A stretch of DNA of 64,000 nt from Paenibacillus sp. BIHB 4019 (GTDB lineage Bacteria > Bacillota > Bacilli > Paenibacillales > Paenibacillaceae). Below, piece by piece: positions 9,386 to 18,523 of this stretch. Numbering within the stretch: position 1 is the first letter of the stretch; each line of letters begins with the position of its first letter. The position numbers and the translations under genes were made by a program. The stretch is from positions 7,154,001 to 7,218,000 of the forward strand of contig NZ_CP016808.1 in NCBI RefSeq assembly GCF_002741035.1, in the 5' to 3' direction. The notes beneath the pieces are model-generated. The model had not been told where the DNA came from. It ran no database searches and worked only from the letters and a program-made list of their open reading frames with translations.

Positions 9386-10918
9386 CTACGGAATATAAAG
9401 CAGCTGCCCTTCCGCTACCGCCGACTCATTCAAGCCGTTGTACAGCAAAATCTCACGCGGGTTCAAGCTGTAGCGCACTGCAATGGAATCAAGGGTCTCG
9501 TCGCGCTGCACGATGCATACCCGGATTTTACGGAATTCATGCTCATCGGATTGCTTCAAAAATAAATTGCGCCACTCGATTTCATCGCCTGCCGGCTGCT
9601 GAGCCTTCGTCTGCTCAAGCGCATAATCCGCCGCCTCCTGCTCAGCCTGCCGCGCCAATTGCTCGCGCTTGCTCGTTTGCAGCAGCGTCACAAGCCCGAC
9701 GCCTGTTGCAGGAGCTCCAGTTGCTTCCGGCGCCTTGCTGCCAAAGGCAATGCGCATCTCCTGCTTCTCCGGCTCCGCTTGCTGCTCCGCACCAGCTTCC
9801 TCCGCCTCCTGCCATTCGCTCAAACGCTCCAGCTCGCTATCCTGCCACGGGGATGTATCGTAGCTGCTCTGCTCTGCTCCCGCCGGAATGTACGTTTCCT
9901 CTGCCTGCTGCGGTTGCCCCCCTGGGCTCCAGCCAAAGTCCTCCGCCTGTTGATAGGCAGAAGCTCCCTGCTGCCTTTCCTGCGCAATGCCATGACCAAG
10001 CCCAGTTACGGCTGGCTGCTGTGCAAAAGCAGGCGGTGGATTGAAATTAGCGTTAAAGTTCGGCTGTGCCCCGGAATGATTCTGCCCTTGAAACCACTCT
10101 GCTGCTGACCAGCCTGCATCACGCGGCGAAGGCGAGATCGTAACGCCAGCCCCCGGCCCTTCTGCTTCCTCGCTTTCATCAGCCACTTCATACGCCCGCT
10201 CATTATATGCATTATTAGCATTGTAAGCCTCAATCTCGGATTCAGACTCAGCGAACTGTTGAGCCCCAATAAACTCTTGAGCCTCATTGTACTCTTGTGC
10301 CACATTATACCCTTGATTCTGTCCCTGCTCTTCCCTGAAAGGCACCTGCCCTTCCTGTCCAGCAAAATAGGGTTCAGCTTGCAGCCCATAAGCGGTCTGG
10401 CCAGCCACCTCTGCCTCGTCAGCGGCAAATGGTTCGCCCCCGCTACGCTGAAGCTCCTCTTCGTACGAAGCCTGGCTCGTATCTACGCGATCATGGACGA
10501 CGGTGAATGGCTCCTCGCGCCACGCTTCCTCCAGTTCCTGCTGCGGCTCCACAAGAATGCCGCGCAGCGACAGCACACCGGTAATGTTAAGCGTTCGCGA
10601 GGAGAGCAAATCTACGTCAAAATTATCAATTTCCACCGTCACATCGTCCAGCCGTGAAATCCGGTTCAGCGGCATCGTAATTTCGACGGGAATGAAATGC
10701 TCCAATGCCTGAAGCGGAGCGGCTTCGTTCGTACTGCGATATACCCCGCTCAGCAGCAGCTGGCCTTTCAAAACTGCATGATCCCCCTGCTCAACAACCT
10801 GAATGCGAGGCACAAGCTCAATTTCTTCCAGTTCATCGATATCGGCAACTTCATCCGACAGATGCACGCGTTCATACACGTCAAAGCGCAAGCCTTTCGT
10901 TTGATCCGTCACGCTCAA
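9386..10918 (-). CDS. spoVID: Spore coat assembly protein SpoVID with C-terminal LysM
   Basis: This 510-residue protein has an N-terminal domain of about 125 residues like the SpoVID/CotE-interacting domain (starting near LRFDVYERVHL). A long Gln/Glu/Ala-rich, probably disordered middle follows, then a C-terminal LysM domain at about 463-510. SpoVID is a mother-cell morphogenetic protein required for spore encasement by the coat. Its place between hemL and valS matches Bacillus, apart from the inserted pseudouridine synthase and missing ysxE. The start could be TTG 10918 or GTG 10912, because the GGGAGGGAGG tract fits both. A sigma-E-like promoter is seen upstream. Confidence 0.9.
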   Translation of the reverse strand: MSVTDQTKGLRFDVYERVHLSDEVADIDELEEIELVPRIQVVEQGDHAVLKGQLLLSGVYRSTNEAAPLQALEHFIPVEITMPLNRISRLDDVTVEIDNFDVDLLSSRTLNITGVLSLRGILVEPQQELEEAWREEPFTVVHDRVDTSQASYEEELQRSGGEPFAADEAEVAGQTAYGLQAEPYFAGQEGQVPFREEQGQNQGYNVAQEYNEAQEFIGAQQFAESESEIEAYNANNAYNERAYEVADESEEAEGPGAGVTISPSPRDAGWSAAEWFQGQNHSGAQPNFNANFNPPPAFAQQPAVTGLGHGIAQERQQGASAYQQAEDFGWSPGGQPQQAEETYIPAGAEQSSYDTSPWQDSELERLSEWQEAEEAGAEQQAEPEKQEMRIAFGSKAPEATGAPATGVGLVTLLQTSKREQLARQAEQEAADYALEQTKAQQPAGDEIEWRNLFLKQSDEHEFRKIRVCIVQRDETLDSIAVRYSLNPREILLYNGLNESAVAEGQLLYIP

Positions 10919-10998
10919 GTCCTCCCTCCCTATACTGACCCATTTCGCCGCAGTCCCTTAGACAATGCTTGGGCTAAAAATGCTACTCTCACTAATTA

Positions 10999-11028
10999 TC
11001 TATATGGGCATAGGGGGGAGAGCATGAC
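10999..11028 (-). promoter_or_regulatory. Candidate sigma-E promoter of spoVID
   Basis: Minus strand: GTCATGCT (11021-11028), a 14-nt spacer, then CATATAGA (10999-11006). This resembles the sigma-E consensus (GTCATATT / CATACAAT) and lies about 70 nt before the spoVID start. It fits the known sigma-E control of spoVID in Bacillus, but the -10 match is only partial. Confidence 0.5.
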
Positions 11029-11043
11029 TATCTTTTGCAGCAG

Positions 11044-12018
11044 CTATAATTTAGCTCGCAATTCGGTAAGCCAATCGGGCTCTGGCGCCGCAACTTCCAC
11101 AGGCGAATCAGTCCACGGGTGGGCAAAAATAAGGCGTTCGCCATGCAGCGCCTGCGTCTTCAGCAGCTGCACAGAGCCGCCATAAAGCGAATCGCCAAGC
11201 AGGGGATGGCCCAAGTGGCTCATATGGACGCGTATTTGATGCGTACGTCCCGTCTCCAGCTGCAAACGGACCAGCGTCGCTCCGGCATACATCTCGGCCG
11301 TTTCATAATGGGTGACAGCGGCATCGCCGCCCTGGGCCACACGCCGTCTGGAGCGATGATGGCGGTCCTTGCCTATCGGAGCGTCAACGGTGCCCGCAGG
11401 CGGACGCAGCCGCCCTTGAACAAACGCCATATAGCGGCGGTCGATCGCCTTGCGGCGCATCGCTTCGTCCAGCTTCCACTGGGCGAAATCATTTTTGGAA
11501 TAAAGCACGGGACCCGATGTATCATCATCGAGACGGTGGATGTGGCGGACAGGCAGCGGATCTCCTTGCAGCAGCATATGACGAGCCGCCGCTTCATCCA
11601 GCGTTCCCGCCTGATTGGCGCCTGTGCCATGCACAGGCATGCCTGCCTCCTTATAAAGCACGAGGCAAAAATCATCCTCGAAAAGAACGGTTGGAACGGG
11701 ACTGCCTTTCGACAGCCTCGCTTGGCGGTACAAGGGATCGCTAAGGGGGTCCGCAGCGGGAAAAGCGAGCAAGCCCAGACGCTGCCCATCAAAGCGGATG
11801 CCGCCGACGGAGAACAGCCGATTGATCCATTTTTCTGGAAAAAGAGAACGGGCCAGCAGCCACTGCCGCACTTGATGCGGATGACTGCCGGCCTCTAATG
11901 TTCCGGTGCGTTCTCCAGGTTGCCCGTCGTAATTTGGTGCAGACCATGAGCCTTCTGACAGCTGCTGCCAATCGAGCTCAAGCCACTCCCCCGCCCGCTT
12001 ATAGTGAAGCATTGGCAT
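11044..12018 (-). CDS. RluA-family pseudouridine synthase
   Basis: This 324-residue protein isomerises uridine to pseudouridine in RNA; whether the target is rRNA or tRNA cannot be read from sequence. The family signature HRLDDDTSG at residues 161-169 contains the catalytic Asp, and GRTHQIRVH occurs later. The N-terminus (about 90 residues) resembles a degenerate S4-like lead-in. AGGAGG lies 9 nt before the ATG. It follows hemL by 54 nt in the heme cluster and takes the place that ysxE-type genes occupy nearby in Bacillus. Substrate specificity is open. Confidence 0.9.
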   Translation of the reverse strand: MPMLHYKRAGEWLELDWQQLSEGSWSAPNYDGQPGERTGTLEAGSHPHQVRQWLLARSLFPEKWINRLFSVGGIRFDGQRLGLLAFPAADPLSDPLYRQARLSKGSPVPTVLFEDDFCLVLYKEAGMPVHGTGANQAGTLDEAAARHMLLQGDPLPVRHIHRLDDDTSGPVLYSKNDFAQWKLDEAMRRKAIDRRYMAFVQGRLRPPAGTVDAPIGKDRHHRSRRRVAQGGDAAVTHYETAEMYAGATLVRLQLETGRTHQIRVHMSHLGHPLLGDSLYGGSVQLLKTQALHGERLIFAHPWTDSPVEVAAPEPDWLTELRAKL

Positions 12019-12072
12019 GGAATGAAACCTCCTATTTTCGAATGCAATCGCCTAAATGGCTGCTTGCTAGAA

Positions 12073-13374
12073 CTACAACCTGCTCAAAGCAGCCCTGTTT
12101 GCAGCAATCGTTGCATCGATATCCTCATCGCTATGGACAGCCGACACGAACATGCCTTCAAACTGCGATGGAGCGACGCTCACGCCAAGCTCCAGCATAG
12201 CGGCAAAATACGCCTTGAAACGCTCTAAATCCGCTGTTTTGGCTGTATCGTAATTGATGACATGCGTTTCGGTGAAAAACGGGCAAACCATCGAGCCGAC
12301 ACGGTTGATCGTGGAAGCAATGCCAGCCGCCTGCGCATTCGCTTCAAAGCCGCGCTGCAATCGGACCGCTTGGCGCTCCAGCAGCTCGTACGTTTCTGGT
12401 GTCAGCAGCTTGAGCGTCGTATAACCAGCAGCCATCGCCAGCGGGTTGCCTGACAGCGTGCCCGCCTGATAAATCGGACCGCTCGGCGCCATAAGCTCCA
12501 TCAGATCGCGTCTGCCGCCGTATGCGCCGACAGGCAGTCCGCCCCCAATCACCTTGCCGAAGCAAGTAATATCCGGCTTAATGCCATACAGTCCTTGCGC
12601 ACTGCTGTAGTGGACGCGAAAGCCCGTCATCACTTCATCAAAAATAAGCAGGCTGCCGTATTGCTCCGTAATGTCGCGCAGTCCTTGCAGAAAGCCCGGA
12701 AGCGGCGGGACAACGCCCATGTTTCCGGCAATCGGCTCGACGATGACACAGGCAATTTCCTCGCCGTACTTTTCAAATACGAGCTTGATCGACTCGATAT
12801 CATTGTAAGGCACCGTAATCGTCTGGGAGGCAATGCTTTCCGGAACGCCGGGACTGTCCGGCAAGCCAAGCGTCGCCACACCGGAACCCGCTTTAATGAG
12901 CAGGCTGTCGGCATGTCCGTGATATGAGCCTTCAAACTTGACGATTTTGCTGCGCTTCGTAAACCCGCGAGCGAGACGCAAGGCGCTCATTGTCGCTTCC
13001 GTACCGGAGTTGACCATCCGGACCATATCAACCGAAGGCACACGCTCGCACACAAGCTCCGCCATCAGCGTCTCTAGTTCCGTTGGCGCCCCAAAGCTGG
13101 TGCCTTTTTCCGCGGTACGCTTGATCGCTTCAACGACCTCTGGATGCGCATGGCCCATAATGAGCGGTCCCCATGAAGCAACGTAATCAATGTAGCTGTT
13201 GCCGTCGATATCAAATACGCGGCTGCCTTGCCCGCGCTCCATATAAACCGGGTTCAATCCTACGGATTTGAAAGCGCGAACCGGACTGTTCACGCCGCCC
13301 GGAATCACTTGCTTGGCCCGCGCAAATGCCTCGCGTGAGCGAATATCGCTTCTGCCTGAAGATGAATGACTCAT
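12073..13374 (-). CDS. hemL: Glutamate-1-semialdehyde 2,1-aminomutase
   Basis: This PLP enzyme converts glutamate-1-semialdehyde into 5-aminolevulinate, the second C5-pathway step after HemA. It has 433 residues from the ATG at 13374 (GGGGG upstream). PLP-fold landmarks include [10 protein letters not shown] near the N-terminus, the FEGSYHG segment, [11 protein letters not shown], and the Schiff-base lysine in [17 protein letters not shown]. Its start overlaps or nearly abuts the hemB stop, so the two are coupled. All residues expected for activity seem present. Confidence 0.96.
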   Translation of the reverse strand: MSHSSSGRSDIRSREAFARAKQVIPGGVNSPVRAFKSVGLNPVYMERGQGSRVFDIDGNSYIDYVASWGPLIMGHAHPEVVEAIKRTAEKGTSFGAPTELETLMAELVCERVPSVDMVRMVNSGTEATMSALRLARGFTKRSKIVKFEGSYHGHADSLLIKAGSGVATLGLPDSPGVPESIASQTITVPYNDIESIKLVFEKYGEEIACVIVEPIAGNMGVVPPLPGFLQGLRDITEQYGSLLIFDEVMTGFRVHYSSAQGLYGIKPDITCFGKVIGGGLPVGAYGGRRDLMELMAPSGPIYQAGTLSGNPLAMAAGYTTLKLLTPETYELLERQAVRLQRGFEANAQAAGIASTINRVGSMVCPFFTETHVINYDTAKTADLERFKAYFAAMLELGVSVAPSQFEGMFVSAVHSDEDIDATIAANRAALSRL

Positions 13375-13377
13375 CAA

Positions 13378-14376
13378 CTATTCAGCCCCCTTCAACCAGC
13401 GTGCAGCATCCTTCGCATGGTACGTAATCAAAATGTCGGCGCCCGCGCGCTTCATTCCGGTCAGCGTCTCCAATACGACAGCGCGCTCGTCAATCCAGCC
13501 ATTTGCCGCTGCCGCTTTTACCATTGCATATTCGCCGCTCACATTGTACGCCGCCACTGGCAGATCAAAATGCTCCTTCAGCAGGCGAATAACGTCCATA
13601 TACGCAAGCGCTGGCTTAACCATCAGCATGTCCGCGCCTTCAATGACGTCAGACTCTGCTTCCCGCAGCGCTTCGCGCGCATTGGCCGGGTCCATCTGAT
13701 ACGTCTTGCGGTCGCCGAATTGCGGCGTTGAATGTGCTGCTTCACGGAACGGGCCATAAAAAGCAGAAGCATATTTGACCGAGTAGGACAAAATCGGAAT
13801 ATGTGTAAAGCCCGCTTCATCCAAACCTTCGCGAATTGCGCCAACGAAGCCGTCCATCATGTTGGACGGAGCGATCATATCCGCGCCTGCCTCAGCTTGT
13901 GAAACTGCTGTACGAACGAGCTGTACCAGCGAAGCATCGTTATCGACCTCTGCATTGCCTGTACGCTCATGCACATGGATAAGGCCGCAATGACCGTGAT
14001 CTGTAAATTGGCACAGGCAAGTATCCGCTATAACGAGCAGCTCAGGCGCCCAGCCCTTTACAGCACGAATAGCCTCTTGCACAATACCGTCAGGAGCAAA
14101 TGCGGAAGTGCCTTCGCTATCCTTCGCAGCAGGAACGCCAAACAGCATGACGGATGGAATGCCCAGAGCGACAACTTCCCTGATCTCCTCTTCCAAGCGG
14201 TCTAATGAAAAATGATAAACGCCCGGCATCGATGTGATCTCTTCCTTCACGTTCGTGCCCACCGTTACAAAAATCGGATAAATAAAATCATTAGCAGAAA
14301 GCGCCGTTTCCCTCACCATACTGCGAAGAGCGGCGGATTGCCGCAATCTCCGATGTCTTACGACAGGAAATGCCAT
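13378..14376 (-). CDS. hemB: Delta-aminolevulinic acid dehydratase (porphobilinogen synthase)
   Basis: Two 5-aminolevulinates are condensed to porphobilinogen. From the ATG at 14376 (GGAGGAGG 8 nt upstream) there are 332 residues. The zinc-type cysteine cluster is intact ([15 protein letters not shown]), and the two active-site lysines lie in [15 protein letters not shown] and [11 protein letters not shown]. The frame continues 6 codons upstream to a TTG that sits in the ribosome-binding site and is rejected. It is followed immediately by hemL and preceded by cobA-hemD with a gap of about 100 nt in which I see no promoter. Confidence 0.96.
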   Translation of the reverse strand: MAFPVVRHRRLRQSAALRSMVRETALSANDFIYPIFVTVGTNVKEEITSMPGVYHFSLDRLEEEIREVVALGIPSVMLFGVPAAKDSEGTSAFAPDGIVQEAIRAVKGWAPELLVIADTCLCQFTDHGHCGLIHVHERTGNAEVDNDASLVQLVRTAVSQAEAGADMIAPSNMMDGFVGAIREGLDEAGFTHIPILSYSVKYASAFYGPFREAAHSTPQFGDRKTYQMDPANAREALREAESDVIEGADMLMVKPALAYMDVIRLLKEHFDLPVAAYNVSGEYAMVKAAAANGWIDERAVVLETLTGMKRAGADILITYHAKDAARWLKGAE

Positions 14377-14478
14377 CTTCCATTCCTCCTCCAACTGTTT
14401 TGTGAAGCTTGTGTCGCGCCAATTACGGCTTGTGCCCTTGCCTCAACTTATAAATGCTTATATTAAAATAATAATGCC

Positions 14479-16026
14479 TTATCCGCGTTCTGCGCTGCGG
14501 AACTTAATCATCGCATCGATAAGCGACGGTATTGTCGCCTGCTCGGCCTCTGCGGCTACGCGCAAGCCTGCTTCCTTCATCGTAGCTGACGTCAGCGGCC
14601 CTATGCTGATCGCCGGAATGTCCAATATCGCCTGCACAGGATTGCTAATGCCGCTGCGGCGCAGCTTCTCCAGCAGGTTCGTTACGGTAGAGGAGCTGGT
14701 GAACGTAATCATATGAATCTGCTTCTCGTCGATCCATTCCAGCACCTGATCATCCTGCGTATCGGCAAGTACCGTCTCGTATACGTCGATTTCCGTCGGC
14801 AGCAGCCCCTTGGCCGCCAATTCGCGCGGCAGCACCTCGCGTGCCAAATCACCGCGCGGCAGCAGTACCCGCTCGCCAGCTTGCAGGTGACCTGCAAGCT
14901 GCTCCAGCAGCCCTTCTGCCTGAAACTTGGCCGGCAGCAGCTCGGTAGTCAGCCCGCGATTTTCCAGCGCTTCGGCTGTTCTCGGGCCAACGGCCGCGAT
15001 TCTAGCCTTATGGAAGCGCCGAATATCGATTCCGAAACGCCGCAGCCAACGATAGAAATAGTCCACGCCGTTTACGCTCGTGAACATCAGCCAGCCATAT
15101 TGCTCCGCTTCCTCCAGCGCAGCCCGCAGCGTAGCGACCGCTGTGGCCTCCTCTGGCTCGCGGATATCAATGACAGGGTATTCGCATGGTTCGCCGCCCA
15201 GCTCATCTACCAGGTCAGCCAGCTCGCTTGCTTGCGCTCTCGCTCTCGTCACCAGCACGCGCGTGCCGAACAGCGGCTTGCTTTCGTACCACTGCAATTG
15301 CTCGCGCTGCAGCACGACATCGCCAACGACAATGACAGCCGGCGGCTGAAAATTCGCCTCGCGCACAATTTGCTCGATCGTAGCAAGCGTGCCGACAACC
15401 GTCTGCTGCTCGACCCTCGTTCCCCAGCGCACCAGCGCAACTGGCGTTGTGTCAGGCTTGCCATGCTTCATAAGCTGATCGGCAATATAGCCAATCTTGG
15501 CTACGCCCATCAGAAAAATAAGCGTTCCTGTCGCATTCGTTACCTTGTCCCAATAAATCGAGCGATCCAGCTTATCAGGGCTTTCATGTCCCGTTATGAT
15601 CGAAAGGGAGGATGCAAAATCACGATGCGTAACCGGAATGCCGGCATAAGCAGGCACAGCGATCGCCGAAGTAATGCCCGGCACGATTTCAAAGCCTATG
15701 CCGTTTTCCTTAAGCAGACCCGCTTCCTCGCCTACGCGGCCAAAAATCGTCGGATCGCCGCCCTTAAGCCGCGTCACCACCTTGCCTTGCAAAGCAAGGT
15801 CCACAAGCAGCTGGTTAATTTCCTCCTGCTTCATCGTGTGGCGGTCGGGAAGCTTGCCTACGTATACTTTCTCGGCGCCCGGCTTCATATGCGCAAGCAG
15901 CCTTGGGCTTGCCAAGCGGTCATAGACGACAACATCGCTTTTCTTCAAATATTCCAAGCCGCGCAGCGTAATCAGCTTGGCGTCACCCGGACCCGCGCCA
16001 ACCAAATAAACGATACCTTTCCCCAT
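14479..16026 (-). CDS. Fused uroporphyrinogen-III C-methyltransferase / uroporphyrinogen-III synthase (CobA-HemD)
   Basis: The N-terminal part (about 1-250) is a SUMT/CobA methyltransferase with VGAGPGDAKLIT, the RLKGGDPTIFGR motif and the PGITSA segment. It makes precorrin-2 with S-adenosylmethionine. The C-terminal part (about 255-515) is a HemD-like uroporphyrinogen-III synthase (TRVLVTRARAQASELADLV, FTSVNGVDYF, ITFTSSSTV). One chain would thus close the ring and start the siroheme branch. Start ATG 16026 overlaps the hemC stop region. B. subtilis has a stand-alone HemD here; the fusion is common in Paenibacillus and clostridia. Confidence 0.93.
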   Translation of the reverse strand: MGKGIVYLVGAGPGDAKLITLRGLEYLKKSDVVVYDRLASPRLLAHMKPGAEKVYVGKLPDRHTMKQEEINQLLVDLALQGKVVTRLKGGDPTIFGRVGEEAGLLKENGIGFEIVPGITSAIAVPAYAGIPVTHRDFASSLSIITGHESPDKLDRSIYWDKVTNATGTLIFLMGVAKIGYIADQLMKHGKPDTTPVALVRWGTRVEQQTVVGTLATIEQIVREANFQPPAVIVVGDVVLQREQLQWYESKPLFGTRVLVTRARAQASELADLVDELGGEPCEYPVIDIREPEEATAVATLRAALEEAEQYGWLMFTSVNGVDYFYRWLRRFGIDIRRFHKARIAAVGPRTAEALENRGLTTELLPAKFQAEGLLEQLAGHLQAGERVLLPRGDLAREVLPRELAAKGLLPTEIDVYETVLADTQDDQVLEWIDEKQIHMITFTSSSTVTNLLEKLRRSGISNPVQAILDIPAISIGPLTSATMKEAGLRVAAEAEQATIPSLIDAMIKFRSAERG

Positions 16027-16028
16027 CA

Positions 16029-17003
16029 CTACGATCCCCCGATTTCCGCTAAAATGCGGTCCGCTCCTCTTGCTATGAGCGCTGCGGCCACTTCCTTGCC
16101 CAGCACCTCTGGATCGCTGCCTGTCTTGATTTCCTTCAGCAGCACTGCTCCATCCGCCGATCCTACAATACCCGTCAGCGCAAGCTCAGCGCCTTCCAGC
16201 GTGCCGTCTGCACCTTTACGCACAACCGCATGGGCGCCAATCGGAATTTGGCAGCCGCCATTGAGCGCGCCGAGAAAGCTCCGCTCGGCCCGGACCGCAT
16301 AAGCGGTTTCGCTGTCATTAAATAAATCAAGCAGCTCACGAATCTGCCTGTCATTTTCCCGGCATTCAATGCCAAGCGCGCCTTGCCCAACAGCTGGGAC
16401 AGACACCTCTTCCGGCAAAAAGGCAGATATGCGGTTTCCCCAGCCCATTCTGCTGAGCCCGGCTGCGGCCAAAACGATCGCATCGAAGCCTTCCGTCTCC
16501 AGCTTGCGAATCCGGGAATCAATGTTGCCTCTAATGGATTCCACGACTAGGTCAGGGCGCAGGTTTTTGAGCTGGGAGGAGCGGCGCAGGCTGCTCGTTC
16601 CTACTTTTGCGCCTTGCGGCAAATCAGCCAGGCTTTCGCCCTGCTTCATAATGAGGCAATCCCGCGGATCAACGCGCTTTGGTATCGCACCATTCATTAA
16701 TCCCTCAGGAAGCTCGTACGGCATATCCTTCATGCTGTGAACCGCCATATCGATTTCGCCATCCAGCAGCGCTTGCTCGATTTCCTTGACGAATAATCCT
16801 TTACCGCCAACCTTCGATAAAGTCACATCCAGAATTTGATCGCCTTTTGTGACGATTTTTCGAATTTCAAACGAATAGTCAAAGCCATGCTGCTCGCTGA
16901 TTCGTTTCAGCTCGTCAATCACTTGTCCCGTTTGCGTAAGCGCGAGTGCGCTTTGGCGGGTTCCGACGATAATGGTACGCTTGTCCTTCATATTTGCTGC
17001 CAT
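16029..17003 (-). CDS. hemC: Porphobilinogen deaminase (hydroxymethylbilane synthase)
   Basis: This enzyme polymerises four porphobilinogens into hydroxymethylbilane. It is 324 residues long. The dipyrromethane-attachment Cys is in [13 protein letters not shown], and [17 protein letters not shown], the [10 protein letters not shown] segment and [15 protein letters not shown] are typical. AGGAGG lies 9 nt before ATG 17003, and the preceding precorrin-2 dehydrogenase stop abuts it. It is slightly longer than the common 310 residues because of a short N-terminal lead. Confidence 0.96.
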   Translation of the reverse strand: MAANMKDKRTIIVGTRQSALALTQTGQVIDELKRISEQHGFDYSFEIRKIVTKGDQILDVTLSKVGGKGLFVKEIEQALLDGEIDMAVHSMKDMPYELPEGLMNGAIPKRVDPRDCLIMKQGESLADLPQGAKVGTSSLRRSSQLKNLRPDLVVESIRGNIDSRIRKLETEGFDAIVLAAAGLSRMGWGNRISAFLPEEVSVPAVGQGALGIECRENDRQIRELLDLFNDSETAYAVRAERSFLGALNGGCQIPIGAHAVVRKGADGTLEGAELALTGIVGSADGAVLLKEIKTGSDPEVLGKEVAAALIARGADRILAEIGGS

Positions 17004-17648
17004 TTATGTATTCCTCCTGTCAGTTGCTGCGATGAGCCGCTCAATCCAAACGTCTATATCGCCGTCTTCCTCGCTTTGTCTTGGAGCTTCGCACGCCGCA
17101 AGCTTCAGTACTTCGCTGCGCAGCCTGCGGTCGCCAATGGTGAGCTTCACCCGTTCGCGAAGCTCTTTCAGCCTAGCTGTGCTGCCGATATATTCCTGAC
17201 CATACTGCCGCGCCAGCTCCTCCCGAATACGCGAGGACAATGCCGGGCTAGCCCCGGATGCTGACACGGCAACGACCAGCTCGCCGCGCCGCACAACCGA
17301 CGGATTAATAAAAGTTCCAGCCGCAGCCTCATCTGCCCGATTAACCCAAATGCCCGCCTGCTCGCCATCCAGCGCGATTTGGCGATTCAGCTCCGCCTGA
17401 TCAGTAGCGGCAAATACCAGCCGCGCCGCCTTCGCGTCCCCGCTCGCATAAGCTCTTGCCTTTGTCTCGATGTGGCCGCCACGCGCAAGCTCCTCTATCC
17501 GCGGAGTGAAATCAAGCGCAATGACCGTCACCTGATCGGCTCCCGCTTCAAGCAGCCCTAGCACCTTGCGCTCGGCAATCGGGCCGCCGCCGACCACGAT
17601 GCAGCGGCACCCCTGAAGCTTTAGCATGACCGGATAGTAGCCGTTCAT
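17004..17648 (-). CDS. Precorrin-2 dehydrogenase-like protein of siroheme synthesis
   Basis: This 214-residue NAD-binding protein shows the Rossmann motif VVGGGPIAERKV near residues 18-29 and the NRADEAAAGTFINPSVV segment typical of CysG-N/SirC/Met8-type proteins, which oxidise precorrin-2 to sirohydrochlorin. In some family members ferrochelation is also present; that cannot be decided here. With the CobA-HemD fusion two genes away, the cluster makes both heme and siroheme precursors. ATG 17648 follows AGGTGAGG; a GTG at 17657 is a weaker alternative. Confidence 0.87.
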   Translation of the reverse strand: MNGYYPVMLKLQGCRCIVVGGGPIAERKVLGLLEAGADQVTVIALDFTPRIEELARGGHIETKARAYASGDAKAARLVFAATDQAELNRQIALDGEQAGIWVNRADEAAAGTFINPSVVRRGELVVAVSASGASPALSSRIREELARQYGQEYIGSTARLKELRERVKLTIGDRRLRSEVLKLAACEAPRQSEEDGDIDVWIERLIAATDRRNT

Positions 17649-17664
17649 AAACCTCACCTAACTT

Positions 17665-18477
17665 CTAATGAAAATTAGATACATAGCTTGCCAGCAAATT
17701 GAGAACTAGAAAGCTGAACGCCACAATATGCAGCTTCGCAAGCTGTGTGCTCGTTCGATTAAGCAGCGACCGGTTTACAACAAAAATAATATATACAATT
17801 AGAGCGAGGAAAGAAGTAATGACTTTCCAATCCAGCAGCAGCATCGAACGCCCCTCAATGAGCAGCAGCGTCACGGCAAGCGACAACGACAACGCCAGCA
17901 GCGGTACGCCGATAATGACAGCGCGATCAGAATATCGCTCAATTTTATCAAGGCTTGGGAGCCTTCTTACATATTTGGACCAGCGTTTCTCCTTCAGCTC
18001 CCGATGCAGGAAAATGTACATCCCGGCGAAAATAACGCCTATCGTCAGCGACACATAGGAAACAAGCACGAGGCTAATATGCACAATCAGCAGCTCTCTT
18101 GCTGTTGTGGAAATCGCAAACATCGCCTCATTGCCCGGCTTGCTGTAAAGATTAAGCGCCAGCACGGAAAATCCAACGACGTTTACGAGAAATACAATAA
18201 ACTCTATTTTGAAAAAACGGCTGATTACAAGCGATATAGAGACCAAGAGCCAGCAAAAACCTAGCCAATATTCAAAGGTTGATATCGTCGCCACTTCAAA
18301 ATGCGACACAATTCGCGAAATGAGAAACAACGTCTGTAATATCCATACAAAAATAAGTAGCCCTGTACCCATCCGTTTCGCTCTCCGGCTTGCGTCCATA
18401 AAATCGGAGAAATAAAACAGAAGGCTCAGGGCGTATACGTAAAGTATCGCGTCATACAACCAGTTTAGCGTTGCCAT
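17665..18477 (-). CDS. hemX: HemX/CcsA-like multi-pass membrane protein
   Basis: This 270-residue protein has about eight hydrophobic segments and belongs to the cytochrome c assembly (CcsA/HemX) fold. In Bacillus, HemX lies directly after hemA and lowers HemA levels; that role is inferred by synteny only. ATG 18477 has GGAGG 5 nt upstream; a GTG four codons earlier lies in that site. The gene lies 47 nt after hemA and 17 nt before the precorrin-2 dehydrogenase, consistent with one hem operon. Confidence 0.9.
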   Translation of the reverse strand: MATLNWLYDAILYVYALSLLFYFSDFMDASRRAKRMGTGLLIFVWILQTLFLISRIVSHFEVATISTFEYWLGFCWLLVSISLVISRFFKIEFIVFLVNVVGFSVLALNLYSKPGNEAMFAISTTARELLIVHISLVLVSYVSLTIGVIFAGMYIFLHRELKEKRWSKYVRRLPSLDKIERYSDRAVIIGVPLLALSLSLAVTLLLIEGRSMLLLDWKVITSFLALIVYIIFVVNRSLLNRTSTQLAKLHIVAFSFLVLNLLASYVSNFH

Positions 18478-18523
18478 AAATGCCTCCACATCGCCGCCCT
18501 ATGCGTCTGTCAAGAGCGTGCTT

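Noticed and set aside
14713..16302. Long 529-codon plus-strand open frame
   Set aside because: It lies opposite the cobA-hemD fusion and hemC, has no ribosome-binding site and a composition typical of antisense of GC-rich coding DNA.
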